NCBI GenBank assembly: GCA_035628505.1
Contig: DASPJR010000225.1
Span: 1-64,000 of the forward strand
Direction of reading: 5' to 3'
From: DASPJR01 sp035628505
Lineage (GTDB): Bacteria; Planctomycetota; SZUA-567; H5-PLA8
Length of the DNA: 64,000 nt
Numbering within the stretch: position 1 is the stretch's first letter; every line of letters starts with the position of its first letter. Both the position numbers and the translations under genes were made by a program. Shown here piece by piece: positions 23,768 through 32,405 of this stretch. The notes beneath the pieces are model-generated. The model made no database searches, was not told the DNA's origin, and saw nothing but the letters and a program-made list of their open reading frames with translations.

Positions 23768-26227
23768 GTGCTTGGCTGGACGGCGGCGCTGATCGTGCCG
23801 AACCTGGCGATCGCGGCGTGGTGGTTCCGCGGCGTCTCGCCGCTCGAGTTCCTGCTGACGCTGTATTCGTCGGAGCAGCCGCTGGCGCTGCGCGTGCCGC
23901 TGATGTTTGTTTGCATCGGCGCGCTGGCGGGAATGTTCGCCACCAAGCGCGGCACAAATTTCCTGCAGGACGCGTCGCGGCTGCGCGTGGCAGGACTCGC
24001 GGCCACCGGCGTGCTGCTGATCGCAACACTGACGCTCGCCCCGGGGACGCTTGCAATTCTCCCGGGAATAGCCATCGTGCTGGCTGCGTGTTCTCTCGGG
24101 CTGCGGCTGCTTGCATCGCCGCCGCTGCTGCTGCTGCGCGAGCGCTTTGATTCGCCGCTCGAACGCATTTTCCTGGCAACATCGATGGGCCTGGGCGCAC
24201 TGGCTCTCCTCGTTTTCGTTCTAGGCAGCACGGGAGTGCTCAGCGCGGCCGTGTGGTGGGTCCTGCTTTTTGCGCTGCTGATCCAGGGAGCGAGCCTGCT
24301 TCATTCGACTGCCGCGGACCTGCGCGAAAGCGTTGCAAGCTTTGTCGCGAGTGCTCATCCTCTGGCGATTGCCGCGGCAATATTCACGTTCGCCTGGTGC
24401 GCAGCGCATCTTTTTCTGCTCTGGTCGCCGCCGCTCGATTATGACGTGCTCGAATACCACCTCGCCGCACCCGCACAATACTTGCGCGAGGGCCGCGTTT
24501 CCTTTCTGCATGAGAACGTCTACGCGACGTTCTGGCAGAACGGCGAAATGCTGTACCTGCTCGCGCTCGCGCTTCCTCGCGAGAAACTCTCGGGTCTACC
24601 GGCAGCTCATTTCGTTCTGTTCGCGAGCTGGGTGCTGAGCATCTGCGGTGTTTACGCGCTATCCGCACGCGCCATTCGCGAGCGCGGTGAACAGGGGACG
24701 CCCGCGCCGGCCCTTGCGGCGCTGCTATATGCGCTGATCCCGCTCGGCTCACATCTCGTCTCCGACTTCTATATCGAGCACTTTCAGGCGCTCTTTCATA
24801 TTGCCGCGGTGCTGGCCGGCTATGCGTTCGTGCAGGAGCAGCGCCGTGGCCAGCGGCAGCGTTCGGCATGGCTGATCCTGGCGGGTGCTCTGGCCGGCTA
24901 CGGCTGCGCGGCGAAATACCCGGCGCTGCTGTTCACGCTGGCGCCGCTGCTCATCTTGATTCCATTCATCAGTGTGCTGCGCGGCGCCGTCTATGAGGCG
25001 CTCAGTTCGGCGGCGACGATCGGCCTGTCTGCGCTGGCGGTGCTCGCACCGTGGATCTTGCGCAACACGATCGCATCGGGTGATCCCATGCATCCGCTGG
25101 GCCTGGTCATGAAGCGCCGCGCGGCGGCAACGGCCGCGACGCCGGATCATCTCGATCATTTTGACATTGCCACACGCGCCGGAGAACGCTCGCTGAGTGC
25201 GCTTCTAAATGTGGTGTACCAGGTGTTCCCCGGCCTTGCCCCATCGCAGGATGAAAACAGCGGGCTAAGCAAGGCATTTCGCTGGGTTCACGACGCCGAA
25301 TGCGGACCTCAGACGCTCAGTTTTGCTCTGCCGGGCTTCGTGGCGGCGTGGCGCGGAGCTGGTTTTCTGATTGCTTTTTTCCTGATCGACTGCGCGGCGT
25401 GGTTTATTTTCACGTACCGGCTCAACCGCTTTCTCTATCCGCTGCTGGGGCCGCTGATCGTCATTTCGGCGCTGGGCATCGCGCAGCTCTGGAAGCTCCA
25501 GCCGCTGCGCAAAGTCGCGGCAGCGCTGACGCTGTTAATCGCGCTGTCGATGGGGCCGCTCTCGATACTGTATGTCTGGAGCCTGACGCGCATCGACCAT
25601 CTGGCCGGACGCGAGGATGCGAAGACAGCCGCGCGCGAGCAGTATACGTTGTTTGGAAACGCAAACTGGTTCGCGGCATGGGCGGCAATAAACGAGCTTC
25701 CGTCGGGCTCGCGTGTGCTGTTCATTGGCGACGCGCAGACGTTTTACCTGGAGAAAACACCCGTGTATTCGGTGGTGTTCAATCCGCACCTCCTCGAAGA
25801 AGTTCTCGCTGAGGCCGATGATGCGCAGGAGGCCGCGCGGCTCCTCGCGGGGCGCGGGATTACGCACATCTATATTAACTATCCCGAGTGGTTCCGGCTC
25901 GACGCTAGCTACTCCTTACAGCGCGCGGATGAAAAGTTCGAGCTGGCCCGCGCGCCGATGCTCGACCGGCCCACGCGCGAGTCGCTGCGGCAGCTGCTTT
26001 ATCAGCGGCAGTTTTACAATTACGGCCGCGCGTGGCCGCCGCAGGTTTTCCCCGCGTATTTGAAACTCAGCCACGAACAGTACCGCTTGCTTGACAGGCT
26101 GCTCAACCGGCACGCGCCAAAGATTGCGGATTTTCCCGACGAGCATGGCCGGCGCACGTGCGAGCTGCGGCAGATCATGCTTTCGATTGAGGCACCCGGT
26201 ACAGTTCCTCCCGGCGCTCCGAAATAA
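23768..26227 (+). CDS. Multi-pass membrane glycosyltransferase, family 39 (ArnT/PMT)-like
   Basis: An 819-residue integral membrane protein with about a dozen hydrophobic segments. The acidic motif after the first loop (PPLDYDVLEYHLAAPAQYL) is typical of GT-C polyprenyl-phosphate-dependent transferases. A soluble C-terminal region of about 200 residues follows. It probably transfers a sugar from a lipid carrier on the periplasmic face. The start is uncertain: GTG 23768 is the first standard start, but the frame is open back to 23699 with coding character, and an ATC at 23711 follows an AAAGGA. The 3' end overlaps the convergent nitrilase-like gene by 53 bp. Confidence 0.82.
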   Translation: MLGWTAALIVPNLAIAAWWFRGVSPLEFLLTLYSSEQPLALRVPLMFVCIGALAGMFATKRGTNFLQDASRLRVAGLAATGVLLIATLTLAPGTLAILPGIAIVLAACSLGLRLLASPPLLLLRERFDSPLERIFLATSMGLGALALLVFVLGSTGVLSAAVWWVLLFALLIQGASLLHSTAADLRESVASFVASAHPLAIAAAIFTFAWCAAHLFLLWSPPLDYDVLEYHLAAPAQYLREGRVSFLHENVYATFWQNGEMLYLLALALPREKLSGLPAAHFVLFASWVLSICGVYALSARAIRERGEQGTPAPALAALLYALIPLGSHLVSDFYIEHFQALFHIAAVLAGYAFVQEQRRGQRQRSAWLILAGALAGYGCAAKYPALLFTLAPLLILIPFISVLRGAVYEALSSAATIGLSALAVLAPWILRNTIASGDPMHPLGLVMKRRAAATAATPDHLDHFDIATRAGERSLSALLNVVYQVFPGLAPSQDENSGLSKAFRWVHDAECGPQTLSFALPGFVAAWRGAGFLIAFFLIDCAAWFIFTYRLNRFLYPLLGPLIVISALGIAQLWKLQPLRKVAAALTLLIALSMGPLSILYVWSLTRIDHLAGREDAKTAAREQYTLFGNANWFAAWAAINELPSGSRVLFIGDAQTFYLEKTPVYSVVFNPHLLEEVLAEADDAQEAARLLAGRGITHIYINYPEWFRLDASYSLQRADEKFELARAPMLDRPTRESLRQLLYQRQFYNYGRAWPPQVFPAYLKLSHEQYRLLDRLLNRHAPKIADFPDEHGRRTCELRQIMLSIEAPGTVPPGAPK

Positions 26228-27110
26228 ACGGGCTGGTCAGGCGCTGCACGCGCAGATCGTCGATGCGAAACGACGCGGTGAGAATTTCGTCTTCCTGAAA
26301 GTGAGCGATCGGGACTGGATTAAAGCGCGCGCCGGCCGTGGCGGAGAGATCCGCTTCAACATTCTGACGCGGCTGCGCGGCGATTCGTCCGTCGGCATCG
26401 AAGATCGCGCTTCCACCGCGGCTGCGCATCAGGAAGGTGCCGTCTTTGTCCTGCAGCAGTGACATCACGCCCGCGCTGAATTCAGGTACGGCTGGATAGA
26501 CCTTTCGAAAGCCCAGCCTGTTGGCGACCAGCAAAGGCACGCGGTTCCGCAGCGCCATCGCGGACAGGAATTTCTGGTCCGGTTCGAGCACATTCTGCGC
26601 GACCACGATCAGATCAGCGCCGCGCAGCATCAGTGCGCGAAAGGCTTCAGGGAACTCGGCATCAAATCCCAGCAAGATTCCGACGCGCAGCTCTCCCAGA
26701 TCGAAAACCGAAAGCTCGCTGCCAGCGCTGAGAACATCCGCATCACGGAACGAATCATGTCCGCTGGAGTCGCGGTGGAGGTGAGTCTTGCGCGCAACGC
26801 CGCGCACGCCGGACGCCGAGATAAGCGCGCAGGAGCTGTAGACTTTGCCATCTGTTCCCTTCTCGAGCAGTGGAACGGCGGCAATCGCTTCGCCGGCCAC
26901 GCGCGCGACCATTTCAGTCGTCGGCCCGGGAATGGCCTCCGCGAATTTTGCGGCGTCGCGGTACAGATCGCTGATGCAGGCTTCGGGAAAAACGATCAGC
27001 CGCGCGCCTTTTCCCGCGGCCTCACCGACTGAGCGCACGACAGTCTGGCGGTTGGTTTCAACGTCGCCGGCTTCGACGGTAATCTGAGCGACTGCTGCGG
27101 GATAGGCCAT
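26175..27110 (-). CDS. Nitrilase-superfamily homologue lacking the catalytic cysteine
   Basis: A 311-residue protein with the carbon-nitrogen hydrolase fold. The catalytic Glu lies in LIVFPEACISD and the Lys in VARKTHLHRD. The position of the nucleophile, normally Cys in a pattern like GxxICYDxxFPE, reads VGILLGFDAEFPE: glycine replaces cysteine. The codon there is an unambiguous GGA. The protein is therefore unlikely to hydrolyse amides or nitriles by the usual route, although the rest of the fold is intact and full-length, which argues against decay. It lies 49 bp upstream of the ligase gene's stop, in the same orientation. Confidence 0.82.
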   Translation of the reverse strand: MAYPAAVAQITVEAGDVETNRQTVVRSVGEAAGKGARLIVFPEACISDLYRDAAKFAEAIPGPTTEMVARVAGEAIAAVPLLEKGTDGKVYSSCALISASGVRGVARKTHLHRDSSGHDSFRDADVLSAGSELSVFDLGELRVGILLGFDAEFPEAFRALMLRGADLIVVAQNVLEPDQKFLSAMALRNRVPLLVANRLGFRKVYPAVPEFSAGVMSLLQDKDGTFLMRSRGGSAIFDADGRIAAQPRQNVEADLSATAGARFNPVPIAHFQEDEILTASFRIDDLRVQRLTSPFISERREELYRVPQSKA

Positions 27111-27159
27111 GACTCACACACTTAACCGGCCTCAGCCGTGGCACAAGGAAACTTCGCGC

Positions 27160-28179
27160 TCATTCGGTTTCAGACACGACTTCTTTAATGACTTCGCGTG
27201 GATCTTTGTCGTTGCGAAGCCCCTTGAACGACGGGTGGCGCATGATCGTCGCATCGGTCCAGCCTGTGTATTCAATCTCGCACACGAATCTGGGCTGAAC
27301 ATAAACGCACTGTTTGAAGCGCGGCCGGTTGACCTCGAATGGGTTGTCGATCTGCTGATAGGGTTTGAGCAGGCGCAGCAGATCGTCAAGCATCGCGTCG
27401 CTGAACCCGGTGCCCACTTTTCCGGCGTAGACAAACTTCTGCGGCGCCTTTTCACGCGCGGCCTGCTCGGGCGTTTTGTCGTAGTAGCCCACCAGCAGCG
27501 ATCCGATGCGTCCGTAGCGGCTTCCTTCGCCCGGCAGCCAGCCGCCGATGACGCACTCCTGGCGCTGCGTGTTTTTGATTTTCAGCCACGCGCCGGAACG
27601 CTTGCCGCATTCGTACACGCTGTCGGTGCGTTTGGCGACGATGCCTTCCAGGCACATCACGCGGCTGGCATCGAGCAGCGCCTGCGCATCGCCGATGTGG
27701 TAGCCGGAGGTCTGCCACGACGCGCCGCTCAGGCTGAGCATGCGCAGAAGTTTCTGGCGCTGCAAATAAGGCGTTCGAAAGAGCGAACGGTCATCGAGGT
27801 ACAGCACATCGAAAATCATGTACGTGGCCGGAATGGCGCCGCTGCGCTTGCGCGCGATCGCGTCGGCCAAACCCATGCGGTTCTGCAGGCGCTGAAAACT
27901 GGGCGTTCCGTTTTCGTCGAGTGCTACGATTTCGCCGTCCAGGATCAAGCGCCTCTCCGGAAACGCGCGCGAGAGGGGCTGCAGTTCGGGATATTGCCGC
28001 GTGATATCGAGAAGATTGCGGCTCTGCAGACGCAGTGAGCCCCGGTCCAGAAAAGCGATGGCGCGGATGCCGTCCCACTTGATCTCGTAGGCATATTTAT
28101 CTTCGTCGCGCGGCAGTGATGACAACCTTGCCATCATCGGAACGATCTGCTGCGGCATCGTTTCTACAGTCGAAAGCAC
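27160..28179 (-). CDS. ATP-dependent DNA ligase, LigD ligase-domain type
   Basis: A 339-residue stand-alone ligase: adenylation domain with nucleophile Lys34 in YEIKWDGIRA, LILDGEIVAL, FDVLYLD, GIVAKR and WLKIKN (the nucleotidyltransferase motifs I-V), then an OB-fold domain (VIGGWLPGEGSRYGRIGSLL). This is the size and make-up of the ligase module of LigD/LigC, used in non-homologous end joining or repair. No Ku, polymerase or phosphoesterase module is attached or adjacent. The start is set at GTG 28179 because GGAGGAGG sits 8 bases upstream; a TTG at 28209 lies upstream of that site. Confidence 0.9.
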   Translation of the reverse strand: MLSTVETMPQQIVPMMARLSSLPRDEDKYAYEIKWDGIRAIAFLDRGSLRLQSRNLLDITRQYPELQPLSRAFPERRLILDGEIVALDENGTPSFQRLQNRMGLADAIARKRSGAIPATYMIFDVLYLDDRSLFRTPYLQRQKLLRMLSLSGASWQTSGYHIGDAQALLDASRVMCLEGIVAKRTDSVYECGKRSGAWLKIKNTQRQECVIGGWLPGEGSRYGRIGSLLVGYYDKTPEQAAREKAPQKFVYAGKVGTGFSDAMLDDLLRLLKPYQQIDNPFEVNRPRFKQCVYVQPRFVCEIEYTGWTDATIMRHPSFKGLRNDKDPREVIKEVVSETE

Positions 28180-28292
28180 TGCAAGAACCTCCTCCGCAGC
28201 AACGCGCAAAAGCTGAACCGTTTTTCACGGAAAGCACGCCGATTGGCACCGGAAATGATCGTGTTAGTGCGCAGAAAGATGGAGTTGAACTT

Positions 28293-28700
28293 ATGCTATA
28301 TCCGTTCATTTCCAGATCCGTCCTGGTGCTGGACAGCGACCCGGAAGAAAGTGACCTGCTTTTGCAGGCGTTTGCGGCGGAAGATTACGCCATCCAGTTT
28401 GTAGAGACGCTTCAGCAGGTCCTGGAGGCGGTGCGCCATTCGCCTCCCGCGTTGCTGGTCATCGAAGATACTGCGCTCGGGCTGCGCCTGCGGGACTTCG
28501 TCGCGCGTCTTCAGGCGCGCCGGCCCAATCTGCCTGTCGCCATCATCGCAGGTCCGGAGTGGGATCGCTGGATTGAATGCGATGAGCGCTTCTGCGTGGT
28601 TCGCAAACCGCTGACGGCGCACGTGATCCTGGAACGGATTATTCCGCTGGCGCCGCGCGAAAGTGAGAGCGCCGCCTATCAGCTGGTTACTCTTTCGTAG
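28293..28700 (+). CDS. Degenerate response-regulator receiver domain protein
   Basis: A 135-residue single-domain protein with a receiver-like alternation (SVLVLDSDPEESDLLLQAF, PALLVIEDTALG, VAIIAGP, VVRKPLTAHVI). The N-terminal acidic pair and the Lys of the KP motif are present. The strand that should end in the phospho-accepting Asp reads LLVIED, where alignment puts Glu at that site, and the Thr/Ser switch is replaced by Ala-Gly. It may act as an unphosphorylated, constitutively shaped receiver. ATG 28293 has GGAG upstream; the open frame extends to 28116 across the ligase promoter region. Confidence 0.6.
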   Translation: MLYPFISRSVLVLDSDPEESDLLLQAFAAEDYAIQFVETLQQVLEAVRHSPPALLVIEDTALGLRLRDFVARLQARRPNLPVAIIAGPEWDRWIECDERFCVVRKPLTAHVILERIIPLAPRESESAAYQLVTLS

Positions 28701-28726
28701 TGTTTATCGAGGCCCGAAGACGTAGA

Positions 28727-30271
28727 TCAGTACGCGCCCTTGCCTTTGATGACCACGCCAACGGTGCGCGCAAGGATATACGCGTCGAGCCACGGCGACC
28801 AGTTGCGTACGTAATACGTATCGAACTCAACGCGCTGTGCGTACGTGGTGTCGCTGCGCCCAGACACCTGCCAAAGTCCGGTGATACCGGGGCGGACTTT
28901 CAGGTAGAGCTTGAACTTATTTTCATAACGCGGAATTTCGGCTTCCACGATCGGGCGCGGTCCGACAAGGCTCATTTCGCCCCAGAGCACGTTCCAAATC
29001 TGCGGCAGCTCATCGAGGCTCGTCTTGCGCAGGAACCGTCCGGCGCGCGTGACGCGCGGATCGTCTTTAAGCTTCTGTGTTTCTTCCCATTCTTTGCGCA
29101 GCTCCGGATGCTTTTCCAAGTAGTCGGCCAGCATCTTGTCTGCATCCAGGTACATCGAGCGGAATTTCCAGGCCTTGAATCGCGTGTTGCCGCGGCCAAT
29201 GCGGGTGTGCCCGTAGAACGCCGGGCCGCGCGACTCCAGGCGGATCCACAGAGCCACGAGCGCGATAAACGGCAGCACGCAGATTCCGCCAACCACTGTC
29301 AGTACCAGGTCGATGGTGCGCTTCACGAACCGCGGGCCTGAGAGCAGCAGCTGCTGCTGCATCTCCAGTCCAAGAATGCCGCCCAGGTCTTTGGCGGGGA
29401 CGCGCAGGCTCGAAAAGCCAAACAGATCCGGTACGACAATCAGGTGCGTGAACGTGTCCGCGTATACTTCCACCAGTTGCAGCAGCCGCTCGTGCGGCAC
29501 ACCTGGCATGGCGACGATCGCGTATTTCAGGTCGTAGAGTTTCGCCAGTCCGGGCGCGAGCCCCAGGTCTCCGACAATCGGCACACCCTGCTCGCTGCGA
29601 ACGTCGGCGCTTTTCAGCACCCCGTCGGCGCCGCAGACGCTGTTGTGCTTCTGCGGGTCATCATCCAGGACCACCACAGGCTTAAGGCCCAGCTCGGGGC
29701 GGTGCAGCAGAGCGCGGACGACCATGTGCCCCGTCTTTCCCGCACCGAGCACAATAACCGGAACGCCCCACCAGCTCCGTGAAGCACACATCCAGCGCAG
29801 GATCGCGCGTCCAACCGGTATTCCGATGATCGTGATGGCCCAGGCAATCAGAAAAATGGAGCGCGAGTAGTTTTCGCCTTCCTTAAACAGGAAGGTCATA
29901 GCCGCCAGGCCCAGGTAGACGCCCGTGATGCCCCAGCTCGTGCGGCGCAGCTCCTCAACCGGGCTGAAAGCCACGACAGGGTAAAGGCGCAAAGCTGTAA
30001 AGGTGGCGATAAAGACGCCGAGCATCGGCCACAACGTCGTGTAGAGTTGCAGATTCAAGTCAGTCCATTGCATCTTGCGCAGGAAAACGGCGCCGGAGAT
30101 GGAGGAAGTCAGAATCAACAAGTCGACCAGTACCAGCGCCGCAATGGTCATTGGCGGGCTGGCCTTTACCGTGATGGCGGGAACAGATTCCAGATCGGAA
30201 GTACGCGCGAACACGCGCGAACCGTCGCTGAGAATCGCCCCCTCATGTTGTAGCGTCGCGTCAGTACCCAT
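28727..30271 (-). CDS. Polyprenyl-phosphate sugar-1-phosphate transferase (WbaP-like)
   Basis: An initiating glycosylphosphotransferase that loads the first sugar onto undecaprenyl phosphate for exopolysaccharide or O-antigen. About 514 residues: several N-terminal membrane segments, a central Rossmann-like domain (VIVLGAGKTGHMVVRALL), a further membrane segment, and a C-terminal catalytic domain with KAWKFRSMYLDAD, DELPQIWNVLWGEMSLVGPR and RPGITGLWQVSGRSD. The ATG at 30271 is chosen; a TTG at 30304 with AAAGG upstream adds 11 residues. The nearby GT2 and GT39-like genes fit polysaccharide assembly, but no polymerase or flippase is in view. Confidence 0.9.
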   Translation of the reverse strand: MGTDATLQHEGAILSDGSRVFARTSDLESVPAITVKASPPMTIAALVLVDLLILTSSISGAVFLRKMQWTDLNLQLYTTLWPMLGVFIATFTALRLYPVVAFSPVEELRRTSWGITGVYLGLAAMTFLFKEGENYSRSIFLIAWAITIIGIPVGRAILRWMCASRSWWGVPVIVLGAGKTGHMVVRALLHRPELGLKPVVVLDDDPQKHNSVCGADGVLKSADVRSEQGVPIVGDLGLAPGLAKLYDLKYAIVAMPGVPHERLLQLVEVYADTFTHLIVVPDLFGFSSLRVPAKDLGGILGLEMQQQLLLSGPRFVKRTIDLVLTVVGGICVLPFIALVALWIRLESRGPAFYGHTRIGRGNTRFKAWKFRSMYLDADKMLADYLEKHPELRKEWEETQKLKDDPRVTRAGRFLRKTSLDELPQIWNVLWGEMSLVGPRPIVEAEIPRYENKFKLYLKVRPGITGLWQVSGRSDTTYAQRVEFDTYYVRNWSPWLDAYILARTVGVVIKGKGAY

Positions 30272-30444
30272 AGCTTCCGTTGGCGCCAAGTGGCGGTTCT
30301 TCAAAGGATGACCTTTGCTTTGTGCAGAATCCGCCCGTTTGGTTTAACACTGGATTTCTACTATCGTCTTTAGACCCGCGCAGGGCAAGTATATTTAACC
30401 TCTACAGCTTGCGGCGTTTATATCATTGTTAGCTTGGTAATAGC

Positions 30445-31359
30445 TTACTGCTGGCGGGCCCAATATCTGGAATGCATGCTGAAACGCCGCTTAAGGCCAA
30501 GCGGGAGCAGATGTTCCCAAATTCCCAGGCGGAAGGCTGTGAATTTTACGCCCGATTCGATAACACAGTAAGGAATCCAGAACCACGCCCCCCGGCGAGC
30601 CAGATAGCCAATCATCTTCCCCAGAAAGCGGACGCCTTCGCCGCCCGAACGGGCGTTCTGCAGCACCTCGCGTGACTGGCGCATGAACACGCCGATATCA
30701 AAGTAGCGCGTGAACTGCTGGCGCAGCGTGTAGTGATGCGAATGCATGGCGCGGGCTTCCGCGGCGTAAGAAACCGTGCGGCCGGATTGCAGCAACTTTG
30801 CGCATAGCCACATGTCCTCGTTGACGATGACGTGTTCCGGAAAGCGGCCGACTGCGTCGAAGTCCGCTTTGCTCACGGCGGAAGCCGCATCCGAGAAAAA
30901 GTAGGCTTTGATGCCCATGCGCGGGATGTCTTCGGCACGCTTGCTGAACGAGCCTTCGGGGTAATTGAAGTTTCGCGCGAAGGCTTCCGGCGGCGGCGCG
31001 TCGGGGTAGGGGATCTGCCGCGCGTACGCGGCCGCGGCGTTCTTTTCACGAATCGGACGCGTCAGCTCTTCGATGAAGCGCTCGTCGGCCGGCGAAACAT
31101 CCTGGGTCATGAACACAAGCACCTCGCCGCTGGCGCGGGCAGCGCCGCGGTTGCGTGTGCCGCCATGGTTGAATTCGCTGCGGTCGATGACTTCGACGAT
31201 GCAGCCCGCCTCACGGCCGAGCTCGGCTGTTTTGTCCGCAGACGAGGAATCCATGAGAATGATCTCAGCCGGCGGCAGTGTCTGCCCGCGAAGCGCAGGC
31301 AGCAGGCGCGGGAGATACCCGGCCGCGTTGAGCGTGGGAATGATGACTGAGACCTTCAC
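30445..31359 (-). CDS. Glycosyltransferase family 2 (rhamnosyltransferase-like)
   Basis: About 304 residues of GT-A fold: VSVIIPTLNAAGYL, LMDSSSADKT, NHGGTRNRGAARASGEVLVF, MTQDVSPAD (the DxD-type metal site region) and NEDMWLCAKLLQSG. It transfers a sugar from a nucleotide donor, probably rhamnose-like judging from the SEFNHGGTRN passage common in rhamnosyltransferases. The exact start is unclear: GTG 31359 begins VKVSVII, and GTG 31383 would add 8 residues; neither has a clear ribosome-binding site. It lies upstream of the WbaP-like gene on the same strand with a 173-bp gap. Confidence 0.85.
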   Translation of the reverse strand: MKVSVIIPTLNAAGYLPRLLPALRGQTLPPAEIILMDSSSADKTAELGREAGCIVEVIDRSEFNHGGTRNRGAARASGEVLVFMTQDVSPADERFIEELTRPIREKNAAAAYARQIPYPDAPPPEAFARNFNYPEGSFSKRAEDIPRMGIKAYFFSDAASAVSKADFDAVGRFPEHVIVNEDMWLCAKLLQSGRTVSYAAEARAMHSHHYTLRQQFTRYFDIGVFMRQSREVLQNARSGGEGVRFLGKMIGYLARRGAWFWIPYCVIESGVKFTAFRLGIWEHLLPLGLKRRFSMHSRYWARQQ

Positions 31360-31479
31360 GGCAGATAAATGACCACAGGACACGGGAAGACGCCTGGTGC
31401 GTGAGCTTGTTTATCACGCCGAGCCGCTCCTGCCAAGTCAGGCGGGCTGTGCTCTGACCTTTGCCGGTGGAGCGGGGTG

Positions 31480-31935
31480 CTACTTCTTCTGATCCGGCGG
31501 CGGGACTTTGCAGGATTGCCAGGCCAGGAAACGCCACTTCCCGTTTTCTTCCCGGAAGACAGCCAGGAAGCTGAGGATGCTGTCCATTTCGGCTGTAGCC
31601 GTTTTGACTTTGATGCGTGCGCGACCGGACATCAGAGCGACTGTCGGGGCCGGAAACGTGAATTTCCGTTCGACATAGTCACAGGACAGATATTTCGATC
31701 GTCCTGAAACGAGCGCATCCATGAAGCTGGACTTCGTATCGACGACGCCGTTGGAATGCGCGTAATGGAGCTCATCGGAGAAGATGGCATTGAGGCGATC
31801 TTTGTCCCCTGCGACGATAGCTGCAACGCGTTCGGTGTCTGCCGCAGTGAGCGCAGCCAGGCGCGCATCGTCCGCTGCAAATGCGCAGCAGGCAACAGCG
31901 AGAAACAGAGTGAGGTTGAGACATGCTTTTTTCAT
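31480..31935 (-). CDS. Exported NTF2-like (DUF4440/SnoaL) protein
   Basis: A 151-residue protein with a signal peptide (LTLFLAVACCAFA) followed by an NTF2-like cone fold: ALTAADTERVAAIVAGDKDRL, IFSDELHYAHSNGVVDTK and FREENGKWRFLAWQSC. The HSNG and trailing W motifs are typical of DUF4440 proteins. The ligand or enzymatic role is unknown; many members are periplasmic binding or isomerase-like domains. It lies next to the polysaccharide genes, but the 120-bp gap shows no clear link. Confidence 0.8.
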   Translation of the reverse strand: MKKACLNLTLFLAVACCAFAADDARLAALTAADTERVAAIVAGDKDRLNAIFSDELHYAHSNGVVDTKSSFMDALVSGRSKYLSCDYVERKFTFPAPTVALMSGRARIKVKTATAEMDSILSFLAVFREENGKWRFLAWQSCKVPPPDQKK

Positions 31936-32222
31936 GAGTTAGCTCCGGAACGCGTTATCAATGTGCCTGAAGTGAATAACCCGTCAAGCCGCCATCGTCT
32001 ACTGCTCAACGGAAAAAGACTGTGAGCTATCACGTACGAGGAGTATCGGGTCTCGTTTGCCCACACCTATGAAATTCTCTAGGCGTTCTGGGTGAATAGA
32101 AGAGAGCGGCGAGCCCGTGTTGAGCGAAGAAGAAGCCTGCTTGCAAGTACCTCCAGCAACGATTATATGTGTGTGCTTCGGCGAGTGGCGCAGCCCTGCG
32201 CGAGTCCTCGTCACGCCTCTGC
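31936..32222. other. Spacer upstream of tRNA-Ser
   Basis: About 290 bp between the divergent NTF2-like gene and the tRNA. It must contain both promoters. No repeat or small gene was identified. Confidence 0.35.
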
Positions 32223-32309
32223 GGAGAGGTGCCAGAGTGGTCGATTGGGCTTGTCTCGAAAACAAGTAGGCCCTTGCGGGTCTCGAGGGTTCGAATCCCT
32301 CCCTCTCCG
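32223..32309 (+). tRNA. tRNA-Ser (anticodon CGA)
   Basis: An 87-base class II tRNA: acceptor ggagagg/cctctcc with discriminator g, anticodon stem cttgt/acaag around loop ctcgaaa (anticodon CGA, reads UCG), a long variable arm (taggcccttgcgggtct region) and a T-arm with ggttcgaatcc. CCA is not encoded. Its 3' end doubles as the attachment site of the integrated elements downstream. Confidence 0.95.
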
Positions 32310-32310
32310 C
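32296..32310 (+). repeat. att core copy 1 (tRNA-Ser 3' end)
   Basis: The 15 bases tccctccctctccgc, comprising the 3' acceptor strand of tRNA-Ser and part of the T-arm, recur exactly at 36488 and 50692. Copy 1 keeps the tRNA whole, as expected after integration at a tRNA 3' end. Confidence 0.88.
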
Positions 32311-32375
32311 TCCTAATAACTATCCCCTTAAGCGGTCCCGACATACACGATTTTCGATCGATAAAACAACCCTAC

Positions 32376-32393
32376 TTTGTCATTTCTTTGTCA
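32376..32393 (+). promoter_or_regulatory. Candidate integrase arm-type sites, left end of proximal element
   Basis: Two tttgtca repeats 11 bp apart (32376 and 32387) lie between att copy 1 and the integrase stop. A matching pair, 10 bp apart, lies at 36339 and 36349 near the other end of the element. The helical spacing and placement near both ends fit arm-type recombinase binding sites. This is inference. Confidence 0.45.
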
Positions 32394-32405
32394 TTTTTTC
32401 CGACG

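Noticed and set aside
27160..28179. Complete NHEJ locus
   Set aside because: Only the ligase module is present; no Ku or LigD polymerase gene lies nearby.
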